A DNA stretch of 64,000 nt from Campylobacter sp. RM6914 (GCF_004803835.1 NZ_CP012545.1:744001-808000); one strand, 5' to 3'. Counted from the first letter of the stretch, positions 1-9,312 are shown. Notes: a model not told the origin generated them from the letters alone. A program made the numbers and translations.

Positions 1-287
1 AGCAATTTAGTCGCAACATGAGAAATGACCTTAGAGGGCTTGGGATAAGAGTGACAGAGATCGCTCCCGGACTTTGTAAGACTGAATTTAGTGAGGTTAG
101 ATTTAAGGGCGACGTAGAAAGAGCAAATAAAGTATACGAAGGCGTTGCAGCCATAAAACCGCAGGATATAGCTCAAATTCTATTAAACTGTCTAAATATG
201 CCAAAACACGTTAATATCAACATCGTAGAAGCAATGGCTACAGCACAGACATGGGCGGGACTACATATAGAAAAAGATAAATTTTAA
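1..287 (+). CDS. SDR oxidoreductase, YdfG-like (5' truncated by window)
   Basis: This is the C-terminal ~95 residues of a short-chain dehydrogenase/reductase. The frame is open from the window edge (it reads QFSRNMRNDLRG from base 3) and stops at 285-287. The pattern RVTEIAPGL followed by TEFSEVRFKGD and the tail motif HVNINIVEAM are those of YdfG-type NADP-dependent 3-hydroxy acid (serine/allo-threonine) dehydrogenases. The Rossmann motif and the catalytic Ser-Tyr-Lys lie outside the window, so activity cannot be checked. An ATG at 18 is internal to the domain and is not the true start. The next gene begins 15 bp downstream and probably shares the transcript. Confidence 0.8.
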   Translation, partial: QFSRNMRNDLRGLGIRVTEIAPGLCKTEFSEVRFKGDVERANKVYEGVAAIKPQDIAQILLNCLNMPKHVNINIVEAMATAQTWAGLHIEKDKF

Positions 288-302
288 TAAAGGAAAAGTT
301 GA

Positions 303-1994
303 ATGAGTAAAATTTCATTTTTTATTTTGACGGTCTTTTTGCCGATCATAGCATTTGCCGATTCTGCGACAAATGCTAAAATTTTTGGCATCTGGACGTT
401 GATACCTCCCGTTGTTGCGATAGCTCTTGCGTTTATAACAAAAGATGTTATTTTGTCGCTTTTTATAGGTGTTTTTAGTGGAACGTTTTTGATTAACATC
501 ATAAATGAAAATGTTTTTATGTCGTTTATCAAGGGCTTTACTGGTATAGTCGAGCGTGTTGTAGGCTCGATGGCTGACAGTTGGAATGCAGGCATTATGC
601 TTCAAGTTCTTTGTATAGGCGGTGTTGTTGCTCTTATAACAAAAATGGGCGGTACTAAAGCTGTTGCGCTTTGGCTTAGTAAGAAGGCAAAGACCGGAGT
701 TTCTGCTCAAATTTCAACTTGGTTAATGGGAATTTTTGTATTTTTTGATGATTATGCTAACGCCCTAATCGTTGGTCCCATCATGCGCCCTATAACCGAT
801 AAATTTAAATTAAGCCGTGAGAAGTTGGCATTTATCATAGATGCTACCGCAGCTCCTATCGCAGGTATCGCCATAATCTCAACTTGGGTTGGACTTGAAA
901 TTTCACTTATTAAAGACGGTTATGGCTTGGTTGGTGTTGAAAATATCAACTCTTACGGCGTTTTTATAGAGACCATCCCTTATCGTTTTTATAATTTATT
1001 CATGCTATTTTTTATAGTATGCACCGCAGTTATGCAACGCGAGTATGGTCCTATGCTACTTGCCGAACAAAGAGCAAGGCGCGGGGAGCTACACTCTGGT
1101 AAAACCACGATACAAGATATAGAGGATAAAACTCTTGAGCCAAAAGATGGTGTAAAACTTCAGGTTTCAAATGCCGTTGTGCCTTTGCTTGTGCTTATTA
1201 TAGGTGCGTTTATAAGTTTTTATTTTAGTGGATTAAAATCACTTGAAGGTGAAGCTCTTGAAGCAGCTTTGGCAAGTCCTTTTTCATTTATGACATTTAG
1301 AGAGACATTTGGAGCCGCCGATGCTTCAGTGGCACTGTTTCAGTCGGCACTTTTTGCTAGTATAGTTGCTATTACTATGGGTGTTTGGCGTAAAATTTTT
1401 GATGTAAAAGAGGCGATAGGTGTTTGGGTAAAAGGTTGGAAAACTATGATAATCACCATCGTGATTTTGCTTCTTGCATGGAGTCTTAGTTCTGTTATTA
1501 AGGAGCTTGGTACATCTAGGTATTTAGTTGATATGCTAAGTCAAACTACGCCTAAATTTATTTTACCTGTGGCTATATTTATACTTGGTTCTTTTATATC
1601 GTTTTCTACGGGAACTAGCTACGGCACGATGGGCATTTTAATGCCTCTTGCTATACCGCTAGCAAATGCAGTTGGTCTAAACTACGGACTTGATGGCGAT
1701 GCGTTGCATGCTTATATGATAGTTAATATCTCAGCCGTTCTTACGGGCGCTATCTTTGGCGATCACTGTTCACCGATATCAGATACAACCATACTTTCTT
1801 CTATGGGGGCAGGTTGTAATCACATAGATCACGTAAGCACTCAGATCATCTATGCGCTAAGTGTGGGTGCTGTTGCTATATTTGTCGGATATCTACCTAC
1901 GGCGCTTGGAGCAAGCATTTGGGTTGTTCTTCCGCTTGGATTTTTAGCTACTTGGGCTCTTGTTAGGTTTGTTGGTAAAAAGGTGGAAATCTAG
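303..1994 (+). CDS. Na+/H+ antiporter, NhaC-type family
   Basis: A 563-residue polytopic inner-membrane protein with about a dozen hydrophobic segments. It matches the Na_H_antiporter family (NhaC-like), which exchanges cytoplasmic Na+ (or an organic cation) for protons. The N-terminus, residues 1-20, looks like a cleavable signal or a first helix. The conserved membrane-embedded acidic motif FFDDYANALI (about 147-156) and the late motif GDHCSPISDTTILSS (about 488-502) are both present and are the family hallmarks. The ATG follows AAAGGA by 8 bases. trmA starts directly after the stop codon. The transported cation cannot be told from sequence; a role in amino-acid or amine exchange is an alternative. 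Confidence 0.85.
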   Translation: MSKISFFILTVFLPIIAFADSATNAKIFGIWTLIPPVVAIALAFITKDVILSLFIGVFSGTFLINIINENVFMSFIKGFTGIVERVVGSMADSWNAGIMLQVLCIGGVVALITKMGGTKAVALWLSKKAKTGVSAQISTWLMGIFVFFDDYANALIVGPIMRPITDKFKLSREKLAFIIDATAAPIAGIAIISTWVGLEISLIKDGYGLVGVENINSYGVFIETIPYRFYNLFMLFFIVCTAVMQREYGPMLLAEQRARRGELHSGKTTIQDIEDKTLEPKDGVKLQVSNAVVPLLVLIIGAFISFYFSGLKSLEGEALEAALASPFSFMTFRETFGAADASVALFQSALFASIVAITMGVWRKIFDVKEAIGVWVKGWKTMIITIVILLLAWSLSSVIKELGTSRYLVDMLSQTTPKFILPVAIFILGSFISFSTGTSYGTMGILMPLAIPLANAVGLNYGLDGDALHAYMIVNISAVLTGAIFGDHCSPISDTTILSSMGAGCNHIDHVSTQIIYALSVGAVAIFVGYLPTALGASIWVVLPLGFLATWALVRFVGKKVEI

Positions 1995-3104
1995 TTGCAG
2001 TGTTGTCATTTTAAAGAGTGCGGTAGTTGCACTCTTGAGGGAAGTTATGAAGAGCAAAAGGCTTTCAAGCTAAATGCTATTAGCTCTAAATTTAGCGAAT
2101 TTTACGATAAAGAGTTTGAATTTTTTGCCTCAAATGAGAAAAACTACCGCATAAGGGCCGAGTTTGGTATATGGCATGAAGCGGATAAAATTTACTACAC
2201 GATGCACTCAAAAAATAAAGGCGAGAGAATTTTTGTGCGCGAATGTCCAAAGGTTTGCGAGCAGATCGTCTCTTTGATGTCGATATTGCTTAATGAACTT
2301 GAGAGCGACGCTAAGTTAAAGCACCGTCTGTTTGGTGTTGAGTTTATCTCATGTAGCAGCGGAGTATTGGTAACTTTGCTATATCACAAAAAGCTTGAAG
2401 CCACTTTTTTGGAACATATAGTAAATTTGGCAAATAAGTTAGATATAACCATCATCGCTAGATCAAGAGGGCAAAAAATTTTAAGCCATGAGTTAAATTT
2501 AATAGACGAGCTTAAGATAGACGGTAGGATTTATAAATTTCATCTTAGTGAAAATGCTTTTATCCAGCCAAACAAGGCTGTAAATGAAAAAATGATCACT
2601 TGGGCTAAAATAAATTTAGCAAAAGGCGGGAAAGATCTGCTTGAACTTTACTGCGGACATGGAAATTTTACCATCCCTCTTAGTGAGAATTTTAAAAACG
2701 TTTTAGCCACAGAAATCAGCAAAAGCTCGATATTTTATGCTCTTAAAAACTGTGATATAAATGATACTAAAAACATAAAATTTCTAAGACTTTCAGCCAA
2801 TGAGCTTATAAGTGCCTTTAAAAACGAGCGCGAATTTAATCGCTTAAAAGATATAAATTTACACGAGTATGACTTCTCTCATATACTTGTCGATCCGCCT
2901 CGCGCAGGACTTGAGCCAAGTGTTATAAATTTTATTAAAAATTATGAAAATATCATATATATATCTTGCAATCCGGATAGTTTGTATGAAAATTTAATAC
3001 AAATTTCACAAACTCACGAAGTCGTAAAATTTGCTGTTTTTGATCAGTTTGCGCACACTCATCATGTGGAGTGCGGAGTTTTGTTAAGGAAGAAAAATGG
3101 ATGA
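1995..3104 (+). CDS. trmA: tRNA (uracil-54-C5)-methyltransferase TrmA
   Basis: A 369-residue SAM-dependent methyltransferase that forms 5-methyluridine at position 54 of tRNA. The SAM-binding motif LELYCGHGNFTIPL lies near residue 217, DPPRAGLE near 303, the catalytic Cys325 in YISCNPDS, and the base Glu359 in HHVECGVLL. These equal Cys324 and Glu358 of the E. coli enzyme. The length is typical of TrmA, and the TRAM domain and the four-cysteine Fe-S cluster of RlmD-type paralogues are absent. The start is TTG, immediately after the TAG of the antiporter gene. Its end overlaps the following CoA-binding gene by 8 bp. Confidence 0.92.
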   Translation: MQCCHFKECGSCTLEGSYEEQKAFKLNAISSKFSEFYDKEFEFFASNEKNYRIRAEFGIWHEADKIYYTMHSKNKGERIFVRECPKVCEQIVSLMSILLNELESDAKLKHRLFGVEFISCSSGVLVTLLYHKKLEATFLEHIVNLANKLDITIIARSRGQKILSHELNLIDELKIDGRIYKFHLSENAFIQPNKAVNEKMITWAKINLAKGGKDLLELYCGHGNFTIPLSENFKNVLATEISKSSIFYALKNCDINDTKNIKFLRLSANELISAFKNEREFNRLKDINLHEYDFSHILVDPPRAGLEPSVINFIKNYENIIYISCNPDSLYENLIQISQTHEVVKFAVFDQFAHTHHVECGVLLRKKNG

Positions 3105-3495
3105 AATTTTGCATAACATACAAAATATCGCGGTAGTTGGCTTAAGCCCCGACAAGAGTAAGGCAAGTAATATGGTTGCTAAATTTCTTATAAAAAAAGG
3201 TTTTAAAATTTTTCCTATATATCCAAAAGAAGATGAAATTTTAGGACAAAAGGTATATAGAAATTTAAGCGATATAAACGAAAATATAGACATTATTGTT
3301 ATGTTTAGAAAAGGCGAATATGCGGATATTTTAATAGATGAGGTTATAAGAAAAGGAGTAAAAACTCTCTGGCTTCAACTTGGCATAACCAACGAAAACG
3401 CCAAAGCTAGAGCATATGCGAATGGTATAAAATTTATCCAGAACAAATGTATAAAAATAGAATTAGAAAGGCTAGAAAATGGTATCTTTAAATAA
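3097..3495 (+). CDS. CoA-binding domain protein (YccU-like)
   Basis: A 132-residue protein that is one Rossmann-like CoA-binding domain, as in the YccU family and the N-terminal part of succinyl-CoA synthetase alpha. The nucleotide loop AVVGLSPDKSKASN is at about residues 12-25, with the family-typical segments FPIYPKEDEILGQKVYRNL and TLWLQLGI. The function of stand-alone members is not established. It overlaps trmA by 8 bp and ilvA by 17 bp, so the three are probably translationally coupled. No odd features. Confidence 0.8.
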   Translation: MDEILHNIQNIAVVGLSPDKSKASNMVAKFLIKKGFKIFPIYPKEDEILGQKVYRNLSDINENIDIIVMFRKGEYADILIDEVIRKGVKTLWLQLGITNENAKARAYANGIKFIQNKCIKIELERLENGIFK

Positions 3496-4690
3496 AATAA
3501 TCCAAGCAAAAATCACAATCGGACACTTTGTAAACAAAACTCCGTTTGCGTTCTCACAAAGACTAAGTGATGTTTCGGGTGCTAAAATTTACTTAAAAGA
3601 AGAAAATTTGCAACGAACAGGTGCTTATAAAATTCGTGGCGCTTATAATAAAATCGCAAATTTAAGCGAAAACGAGCGCAAAAAAGGTGTCGTTGCTGCA
3701 AGTGCAGGCAACCATGCTCAGGGCGTAGCCATAAGCGCACGTGAATTTGGCGTTCGTGCGGTTATTATTATGCCTGAATCAACCCCTCTTCTAAAAGTCG
3801 GAGGTACAAGAGATCTTGGCGCTGAGGTTATTTTAAAAGGAAATAACTTCGACGAAGCCTATGAATTTGCTGTCACATATGCAAAAGAGCAGGGTATGAC
3901 TTTCATACACCCGTTTGACGATGAGTATGTTATGGCAGGACAAGGCACGGTGGCGCTTGAGATGCTTGATGAGATGAGCGATCTTGATATGGTTGTGATA
4001 CCTGTTGGTGGTGGCGGACTTGCTAGCGGTGTTGCAAGCTGTGTAAAACAAGTAAATCCAAATATAAAAGTAGTTTGCGTAGGTGCAAAAGGCGCTCCTG
4101 CGATGTGGCAAAGCTTTAATGCTAAAAAAAGTATAAACTCAAAATCAGTAAGAACCATAGCCGATGGTATCGCAGTAAGAGATGCGAGTGAGATAACTCT
4201 TACAAACATCCTTGAGTGTGTGGATGAATTTGTGCAAGTTGATGATGAAGAGATCGCAACGGCGATTTTGTTCTTGCTTGAAAGACAAAAGATCGTAGTT
4301 GAAGGCGCTGGAGCAGCAGGTGTAGCAGCACTAATGCACGGTAAGATAAAACATAAAAAAGACGCTAAAATCGGTATAGTGTTAAGTGGTGGAAACATCG
4401 ACGTGCAAATGCTATCTATTATTATTGAAAAGGGCCTTATCAAATCAGCTCGTAAAATGATAATACAAGTAACACTTATAGACAAACCGGGAGCACTTTT
4501 AATGCTAACTGACGCACTTAAAACCGCAAATGCAAACATAGTTAAGATCGACTACGACCGCTTCTCCACAGAGCTTGAATACGGCGATGCAAGTATCATT
4601 ATAACACTTGAAACAAAAGGCAAAGATCATCAAGAGGTGGTGGCTAAGAGTTTGAGGGATTCCGGGTTTGATTTTAAGCAAATTTTCTAA
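3479..4690 (+). CDS. ilvA: Threonine ammonia-lyase (threonine dehydratase)
   Basis: A 403-residue PLP enzyme converting L-threonine to 2-oxobutanoate and ammonia, which supplies isoleucine synthesis. The PLP lysine is K51 in RTGAYKIRGAYN, and the phosphate-binding glycine loop VGGGGLASG is near residue 175. A single C-terminal ACT-like domain (about 328-403) makes it the short form of about 400 residues rather than the ~510-residue IlvA with two regulatory repeats. The ACT domain suggests allosteric control, but whether isoleucine is the effector is inference. It overlaps the preceding gene. ilvB and ilvN lie 42 kb away in this window. Confidence 0.9.
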   Translation: MVSLNKIIQAKITIGHFVNKTPFAFSQRLSDVSGAKIYLKEENLQRTGAYKIRGAYNKIANLSENERKKGVVAASAGNHAQGVAISAREFGVRAVIIMPESTPLLKVGGTRDLGAEVILKGNNFDEAYEFAVTYAKEQGMTFIHPFDDEYVMAGQGTVALEMLDEMSDLDMVVIPVGGGGLASGVASCVKQVNPNIKVVCVGAKGAPAMWQSFNAKKSINSKSVRTIADGIAVRDASEITLTNILECVDEFVQVDDEEIATAILFLLERQKIVVEGAGAAGVAALMHGKIKHKKDAKIGIVLSGGNIDVQMLSIIIEKGLIKSARKMIIQVTLIDKPGALLMLTDALKTANANIVKIDYDRFSTELEYGDASIIITLETKGKDHQEVVAKSLRDSGFDFKQIF

Positions 4691-4737
4691 GGTTTATAAT
4701 AATACGCTAAAATTTGCCAAAAATACAAGGAATTAAA

Positions 4738-5433
4738 ATGGGCGAATATCTAAATTTGATACTTGTGATACTGTCTGCGTTTTTGATTTTTGCAGTCTAT
4801 AGGCTAAGCAGAGAGCTTAGGAAATTTCAAAAGAAAAACAGTGAAATTTCTGTTGTGACGGATATCGAGCAGATAAAAAGTATCGGTGAGTTGTCTGTTT
4901 TTCAGGTTTATAGCAAAGAGATCGTAACAAAAACAGATCATGCGTTTGGGAATTTTGGCAAAGAGTATTTAAGGTGGCTTGTTAGTGAGAAAAAGCTTTC
5001 GATGATATTTGAATTTGAGATAAACTTCATATACGACCTAACAAGTCCAAAGCTTGAGATAGTTCAAATTTCAAACTCAAACTATAAAGTAAAAATGCCA
5101 CCTTGTAGATATAAATTCTCAATCGCAAATATGAAATTTTATGATGAAAAAAACGGTAAATTTATACCGTTTTTGTTGCCTGATTCGTTAAATGGTTTTT
5201 TTGGAAGTAGCTTTAGAGAAGAGGATAAAAACCGTCTTATCGAAGAGGCTAGAGGAGAGGTTGAGAAGATGAGTGTAAGGCTTATCACGCAACTTCAAGG
5301 CAAAATTCATAAATCCGCACGCGACACTCTTGAGGCTATCGCAAAGAGCTTTGGTGCAAATGACGTTAGTTTTGAGTTTAATGATGATGAGAGCTTGATA
5401 AATAGTGAGCTTGAAGTAAAAAATATAGCCTAG
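4738..5433 (+). CDS. Membrane-anchored protein, possibly DUF4230
   Basis: A 231-residue protein of unknown function. I prefer the ATG at 4738, preceded by AAGGA with good spacing, over the in-frame TTG at 4714. One N-terminal membrane helix (about residues 5-22) is followed by a soluble domain rich in beta strands (IKSIGELSVFQVYSKEIV) and a C-terminal helical region with many acidic residues. The layout resembles the DUF4230 family; that assignment is from memory and uncertain. It probably faces the periplasm. The last 4 bp overlap the end of the convergent truA gene, so no separate terminator is visible. Confidence 0.65.
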   Translation: MGEYLNLILVILSAFLIFAVYRLSRELRKFQKKNSEISVVTDIEQIKSIGELSVFQVYSKEIVTKTDHAFGNFGKEYLRWLVSEKKLSMIFEFEINFIYDLTSPKLEIVQISNSNYKVKMPPCRYKFSIANMKFYDEKNGKFIPFLLPDSLNGFFGSSFREEDKNRLIEEARGEVEKMSVRLITQLQGKIHKSARDTLEAIAKSFGANDVSFEFNDDESLINSELEVKNIA

Positions 5434-6152
5434 TAAAAAACTCTATGCAAATAAAGCCCTTGTGCCGGCGCAGGGATGCGAGTAAACGGAGCTTTATTTT
5501 GTAGCTGGGTGCATATAAGCCTGCCGGCGTTATTAAATTTTAAACCCTTTAAAACGGTTGCAACCATTAAGCGCACCTGCCCTCGTAAAAAGCCGTTTGC
5601 TTTAAAAACTATCACGCTTTTATTTTTATATCTATAGCAAAATGCCTTAGTTATAGTACGAACCGGACTTTTTGTATCACTCCCTGTTTTCATAAACATG
5701 CTAAAGTCGTGCTCTCCTATAAAATTTTTAAGCAACTCATTGGCTGTTTTTATATCAAATTCCGGCAAAAAAACCTCATAATCGCTTCTAAAAACACTAA
5801 ATTCATCATGACTGATGATATAGCGATAGAGCCGAGCTTTTGCATCGTATCTTGGATGAAATTCTTCGTTTGCGCGCATGATGCGTTTTATATGTATGTG
5901 TGGGTGGGCGTGACGATTGATTAGATCTTTTAGGCGGTTTAAGTCTTTAAAATGTTCGCCGCACTCCACACAAGCGCTTTGATTATTTGCATGAACACCC
6001 TTGTCGGTGCGAGAACTAGAGGTGATTTTGTTAAAAATTCCAACATGAGCCAAGGCTCTAGCAAGAGCGTCTTCTACTCCGTTTTCATGTGGTTGTGTCT
6101 GTGAGCCTTGAAATTTAGAACCGTCGTAAGAAAAGATAAACCAAATTTTCAT
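5430..6152 (-). CDS. truA: tRNA pseudouridine(38-40) synthase TruA
   Basis: A 240-residue pseudouridine synthase that isomerises uridines 38-40 in the tRNA anticodon arm. The N-terminal FSYDGSKFQGSQ and the catalytic motif SSRTDKGVHA, with Asp50 as nucleophile, are both present, as are the C-terminal GFLRGQVRLMV and the LHRVFY tail. The length is normal for TruA. It is the last gene of a minus-strand operon: its start at 6152 coincides with the stop of the LptF/LptG gene, and its end overlaps the convergent anchored protein gene. Confidence 0.94.
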   Translation of the reverse strand: MKIWFIFSYDGSKFQGSQTQPHENGVEDALARALAHVGIFNKITSSSRTDKGVHANNQSACVECGEHFKDLNRLKDLINRHAHPHIHIKRIMRANEEFHPRYDAKARLYRYIISHDEFSVFRSDYEVFLPEFDIKTANELLKNFIGEHDFSMFMKTGSDTKSPVRTITKAFCYRYKNKSVIVFKANGFLRGQVRLMVATVLKGLKFNNAGRLICTQLQNKAPFTRIPAPAQGLYLHRVFY

Positions 6153-7180
6153 TAGTATCTTCGTGCGATTTTGGTTTGATAAAGTAAAATTCCGCTAAGC
6201 ATAAAGCTTAAAAACACCACAGGTATTGCAGTTATCGGGCGTGATGCAAGTAGCATGATAAGTGCAAAATACCCAAACAAGACGCCAAATGAGCCAAGAT
6301 AAACCGCGCCCTTTTCATATCTATACGTAACTATACCAAAACTAATGGCAAAAAGTGTGGTTGCAAGCGGAAAGAGTGCAACTAGGACATAAGTGCATAG
6401 ATCTTTTTTGCGTTTATTATTTGTTTTTGCTTCAAGCCAGTACTCTTTTATATTGCCGACTTTGCTTGTGCTTTCGCTTTGAGTGGTGCGTATTTTCATG
6501 TATTTAAAGTTGCTTTGGTTGTAAAGACTATCTCTCATATCATAAATTTTACCGTTATTTAACGACAGCTCTACGCCTGATTGTGTGTTTGAGAATTTGG
6601 CATTATCGGCGATGATTATGCGCTCAGAGTCTTGAACTTTTGGGTTATACATAACTATATCTTTGTATATAGTGCCATTTTCATCGCTGTCTTGAGTGCC
6701 GATGTATACCATCCATTCGGAGAATTTTTGCCCAAATTGATTTGGTTTTAAATTTAGTTTGGCTACCGTTTTTTTATAATCAACAAAATTTGAGTTTAGC
6801 TCTGCGGCGATGGGTATCATCACGAGTGCCAAAAGCATTAAAGCACCGCTTAGTAAAGCCGCAAAAGATAAGAAAAATTTAGCTATCGAGTTTGGTGAAC
6901 TTCCAAGGGTAAAGATAACAATACTTTCATTTTCTTTTGAAAGGCGAAATAAAGTCATGGCAAGAGATACGAAAAATGCTATCGGCACGACAAACAAAAG
7001 AACCTTAGGTAGCATGAAAAGATAAAGCTTGATCAACTCGCCAAACGTTATCTCGATATATGACGTTACGCGCGCTATTTGTATAAAAAAGACAATGGAC
7101 ATGATAAGAAACAGTGTTGAAAATAACGAGGCAAATGTGCCAAGAAAGTTGTGTAAAAGATATTTATTTACTCTATTCAT
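6152..7180 (-). CDS. LptF/LptG family LPS export permease
   Basis: A 342-residue YjgP/YjgQ-family permease, one of the two membrane subunits of the LptB2FG exporter that lifts LPS or LOS from the inner membrane. It has the family layout: N-terminal helices near residues 10-35, 50-75 and 98-120, a periplasmic beta-jellyroll domain (about 125-260, with GQKFSEWMVYIG and YDMRDSLYNQS), and three C-terminal helices. F and G cannot be separated with certainty from sequence alone; the partner subunit and LptB are not in the window. It overlaps the prepilin peptidase gene by 8 bp at its start. Confidence 0.87.
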   Translation of the reverse strand: MNRVNKYLLHNFLGTFASLFSTLFLIMSIVFFIQIARVTSYIEITFGELIKLYLFMLPKVLLFVVPIAFFVSLAMTLFRLSKENESIVIFTLGSSPNSIAKFFLSFAALLSGALMLLALVMIPIAAELNSNFVDYKKTVAKLNLKPNQFGQKFSEWMVYIGTQDSDENGTIYKDIVMYNPKVQDSERIIIADNAKFSNTQSGVELSLNNGKIYDMRDSLYNQSNFKYMKIRTTQSESTSKVGNIKEYWLEAKTNNKRKKDLCTYVLVALFPLATTLFAISFGIVTYRYEKGAVYLGSFGVLFGYFALIMLLASRPITAIPVVFLSFMLSGILLYQTKIARRY

Positions 7181-7952
7181 ATAAAAAACCTATAAAATTT
7201 ATGTATTCTTCTTTAAAGATATAAACCAAAACAAGCCCAAGGCTTAAAAATGGCACAAAGGCAAGCTCGTAGTCTTTTTTTCTAATTATCAAATAAGCCG
7301 GTAGTGTTAAAACCGCAGCCGTATAAATGGCTAGTAATGTCAAATTTAACGGCAAGATCGCACCTATGATAGCGGCGATAAATATATCGGCACTTCCCAT
7401 CGCTTCTCTTTTCATGGTTGCACTTAAAATAAATCTAAGAAGCCAAAAAACTATAGCTAAGCATATCGAATTTATAATCAAACTAAAGTCAAATTCGCAA
7501 AAAACTTCACTTGCTGCAAAAAGTAGGGCAAATCCTAATGCGCTAAAAAGTAAAGAGTCGGGAACTGCCTTAAACTCAAGATCAATCAAACTAAGTGCTA
7601 AAAGCAGTATAAGGCAAACACCTAAAGCAAAGGCTCTAAATAAGCTTTGTACGTCTATAAAATCAACGCACTCTCCAAAAAAACTAACAAGCATGAGCGC
7701 GCATGAACAAATTTCTATCAGCGGATAGATAGGGCTTATCTTTGAGTTGCAAAAGGCGCATTTGGCACGTAAAAAAAACCATGAAAAAACAGGTATGTTA
7801 TGATAAAACTTTAGCTTGTGATCGCATTTTGGGCAAGAAGATGGCGGAAAATTTATACTTTTTTGTCGTGGCAAACGATATATCAAAACATTTGCAAATG
7901 ATCCCATGCAAAGCCCAAAAACAGCAAACACTATAGCGTAAATTTCAAACAT
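7173..7952 (-). CDS. Prepilin leader peptidase/N-methyltransferase (PilD type)
   Basis: A 259-residue inner-membrane aspartic peptidase (A24) that cleaves and methylates type IV prepilin-like proteins. The cytoplasmic zinc motif is intact as two CxxC pairs, CPKCDHKLKF and CAFCNSKI. The first catalytic Asp is in SLIDLEFKAVPDS, and the second is in the GSADIFIAA motif that corresponds to GxGD. I chose the ATG at 7952, which overlaps the uppS stop as TGATG; a TTG one codon earlier (7955) is possible. No pilus genes lie nearby. In Campylobacter such enzymes serve DNA uptake pseudopili; that role here is inference. Confidence 0.88.
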   Translation of the reverse strand: MFEIYAIVFAVFGLCMGSFANVLIYRLPRQKSINFPPSSCPKCDHKLKFYHNIPVFSWFFLRAKCAFCNSKISPIYPLIEICSCALMLVSFFGECVDFIDVQSLFRAFALGVCLILLLALSLIDLEFKAVPDSLLFSALGFALLFAASEVFCEFDFSLIINSICLAIVFWLLRFILSATMKREAMGSADIFIAAIIGAILPLNLTLLAIYTAAVLTLPAYLIIRKKDYELAFVPFLSLGLVLVYIFKEEYINFIGFLYE

Positions 7953-8629
7953 CAAAGCCCGCCAAAACGTCTATTTTTGTATTTGAAATTTTCAACTATC
8001 TTTGCTAACTCATCTTTTGTGAAGTCAGGCCACAAAGTATCGCTAAAGGCAAGTTCTGCGTAGCTTGCTTGCCAGAGCATGAAATTTGAAAGTCTTTGCT
8101 CTCCACCCGTTCTGACAAGCAAGTCGATACACTCGCTCTCATCAAGGCAGTTTTGTAAATTTTGCTCGTTTAGTTCAAGTTTTAGCTCACTAACACGCTT
8201 AAAAGCGCGTAAAATTTCATCTTTTGCACCGTAGTTTATGGCTAGGTTGAGTTTTAGTTTCGTATTGTCATGCGTTAGGCTTTTAAGTAAATTTATCTCG
8301 TCTTTTAGCTCGTTGCTAAAGACGCTGATATCACCTATGGTTGTAAATTTTATACCGTTTTTTATAAAATTTTCTCGTTTTGATATTAGAAATTTTTTAA
8401 GCAGATCCATTAAAAATTCGACCTCACGCTTTGGCCGTTTCCAGTTTTCTGTACTAAAAGCATAAAGGCTTAGGATTTTTATATCTTGATCGGTGCAAAA
8501 TTCGCAAATTTGCTCAACAACATTTGCTCCGACTTCATGACCTTTTTGACGTAAGAAATTTCTCTTTTTAGCCCAGCGTCCATTGCCGTCCATGATGATA
8601 GCTAGGTGGTTTAAGTTGTTCAAAATCAT
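7952..8629 (-). CDS. uppS: Undecaprenyl diphosphate synthase
   Basis: A 225-residue cis-prenyltransferase that builds C55 undecaprenyl diphosphate, the lipid carrier for peptidoglycan and surface glycans. The signature IIMDGNGRWAKKR starts near residue 11, with the Mg-binding Asp14. LYAFSTENWKRP and the late signature LLVRTGGEQRLSNFMLW are present. It is slightly shorter than the E. coli enzyme (253 residues), as is usual in this phylum. It overlaps the upstream unknown gene by 4 bp and the downstream peptidase gene by 3 bp, so it is mid-operon. Confidence 0.94.
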   Translation of the reverse strand: MILNNLNHLAIIMDGNGRWAKKRNFLRQKGHEVGANVVEQICEFCTDQDIKILSLYAFSTENWKRPKREVEFLMDLLKKFLISKRENFIKNGIKFTTIGDISVFSNELKDEINLLKSLTHDNTKLKLNLAINYGAKDEILRAFKRVSELKLELNEQNLQNCLDESECIDLLVRTGGEQRLSNFMLWQASYAELAFSDTLWPDFTKDELAKIVENFKYKNRRFGGL

Positions 8630-9312
8630 CCTTTTATGTCTATTATCTTACCGCTTTTATCCCACAGCGGTGAAATTTGGCAGGTTTCTATCTTACAGCT
8701 AAATTCATAGTTTAGTAAATTTGCTACTTTTTTAAACGGCGTGCTTATCGACACAATACCTTTTTCATCAAGTCTAAATAAAATCGGCGCAAAATTTGAA
8801 AAAGCAAGATAAAATGCGCTCTCTTTTTGTCCTTTTTTAAATTGAAAAATCCCATAAATTTCATTGTATAAAAATGGTATATGGACTATCTTTTCTTGCA
8901 AGGCTAAAAACATATCGGTATAAATTTTAAAAGACTCTTTATCTTTTGCATTCATCAGCGAGTCGCAAATATGCTCGTAAAACCACGCCAAGTCATTTTC
9001 TTTTATAACGCGTTCGATTAGATTAAGACCTTGCGGCAGTATGCCAAAATTTAAAATTTCAGGCTTTTTAAACATATTTTTTATAAGTATATTTTCGTTG
9101 TTGCTCTCTATCTCAGCCCAGTAATTAGCGCCGATATCAAGTTGTTTAGCACTTTTTGTATTTAAATTTCTATTTGCAAATTTCAATATATATCTATTAA
9201 AGCCGATCTTTTCAGATACTTTTAGGCTAATAGGAAGCGATGTGTTTAACGCGATAGGCGCTACATTTTGCGCGTTAGCTATCTTTTGAATTTTGCCTAT
9301 TTTACTTATCAT
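8626..9312 (-). CDS. Unknown conserved protein between coaBC and uppS
   Basis: A 228-residue protein I do not recognise as a named family. There is no signal peptide or membrane helix. The N-terminal ~30 residues are basic and polar. The segment LKFANRNLNTKSAKQLDIGANYWAEIE reads as a beta-rich domain, followed by a mainly helical middle (LAWFYEHICDSLMNAK) and a C-terminal beta region ending in DKSGKIIDIKG. Its ATG directly abuts the coaBC stop, and its end overlaps uppS by 4 bp. From memory a protein of similar size holds this position in C. jejuni, which argues for a real, conserved gene with a role tied to lipid-carrier or envelope synthesis (inference). Confidence 0.75.
   Translation of the reverse strand: MISKIGKIQKIANAQNVAPIALNTSLPISLKVSEKIGFNRYILKFANRNLNTKSAKQLDIGANYWAEIESNNENILIKNMFKKPEILNFGILPQGLNLIERVIKENDLAWFYEHICDSLMNAKDKESFKIYTDMFLALQEKIVHIPFLYNEIYGIFQFKKGQKESAFYLAFSNFAPILFRLDEKGIVSISTPFKKVANLLNYEFSCKIETCQISPLWDKSGKIIDIKG

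Noticed and set aside
3833-4539. Long minus-strand ORFs antisense to ilvA
   Set aside because: They mirror the codon pattern of a conserved enzyme, lack ribosome sites and have low-complexity Ser/Ala/Pro products.
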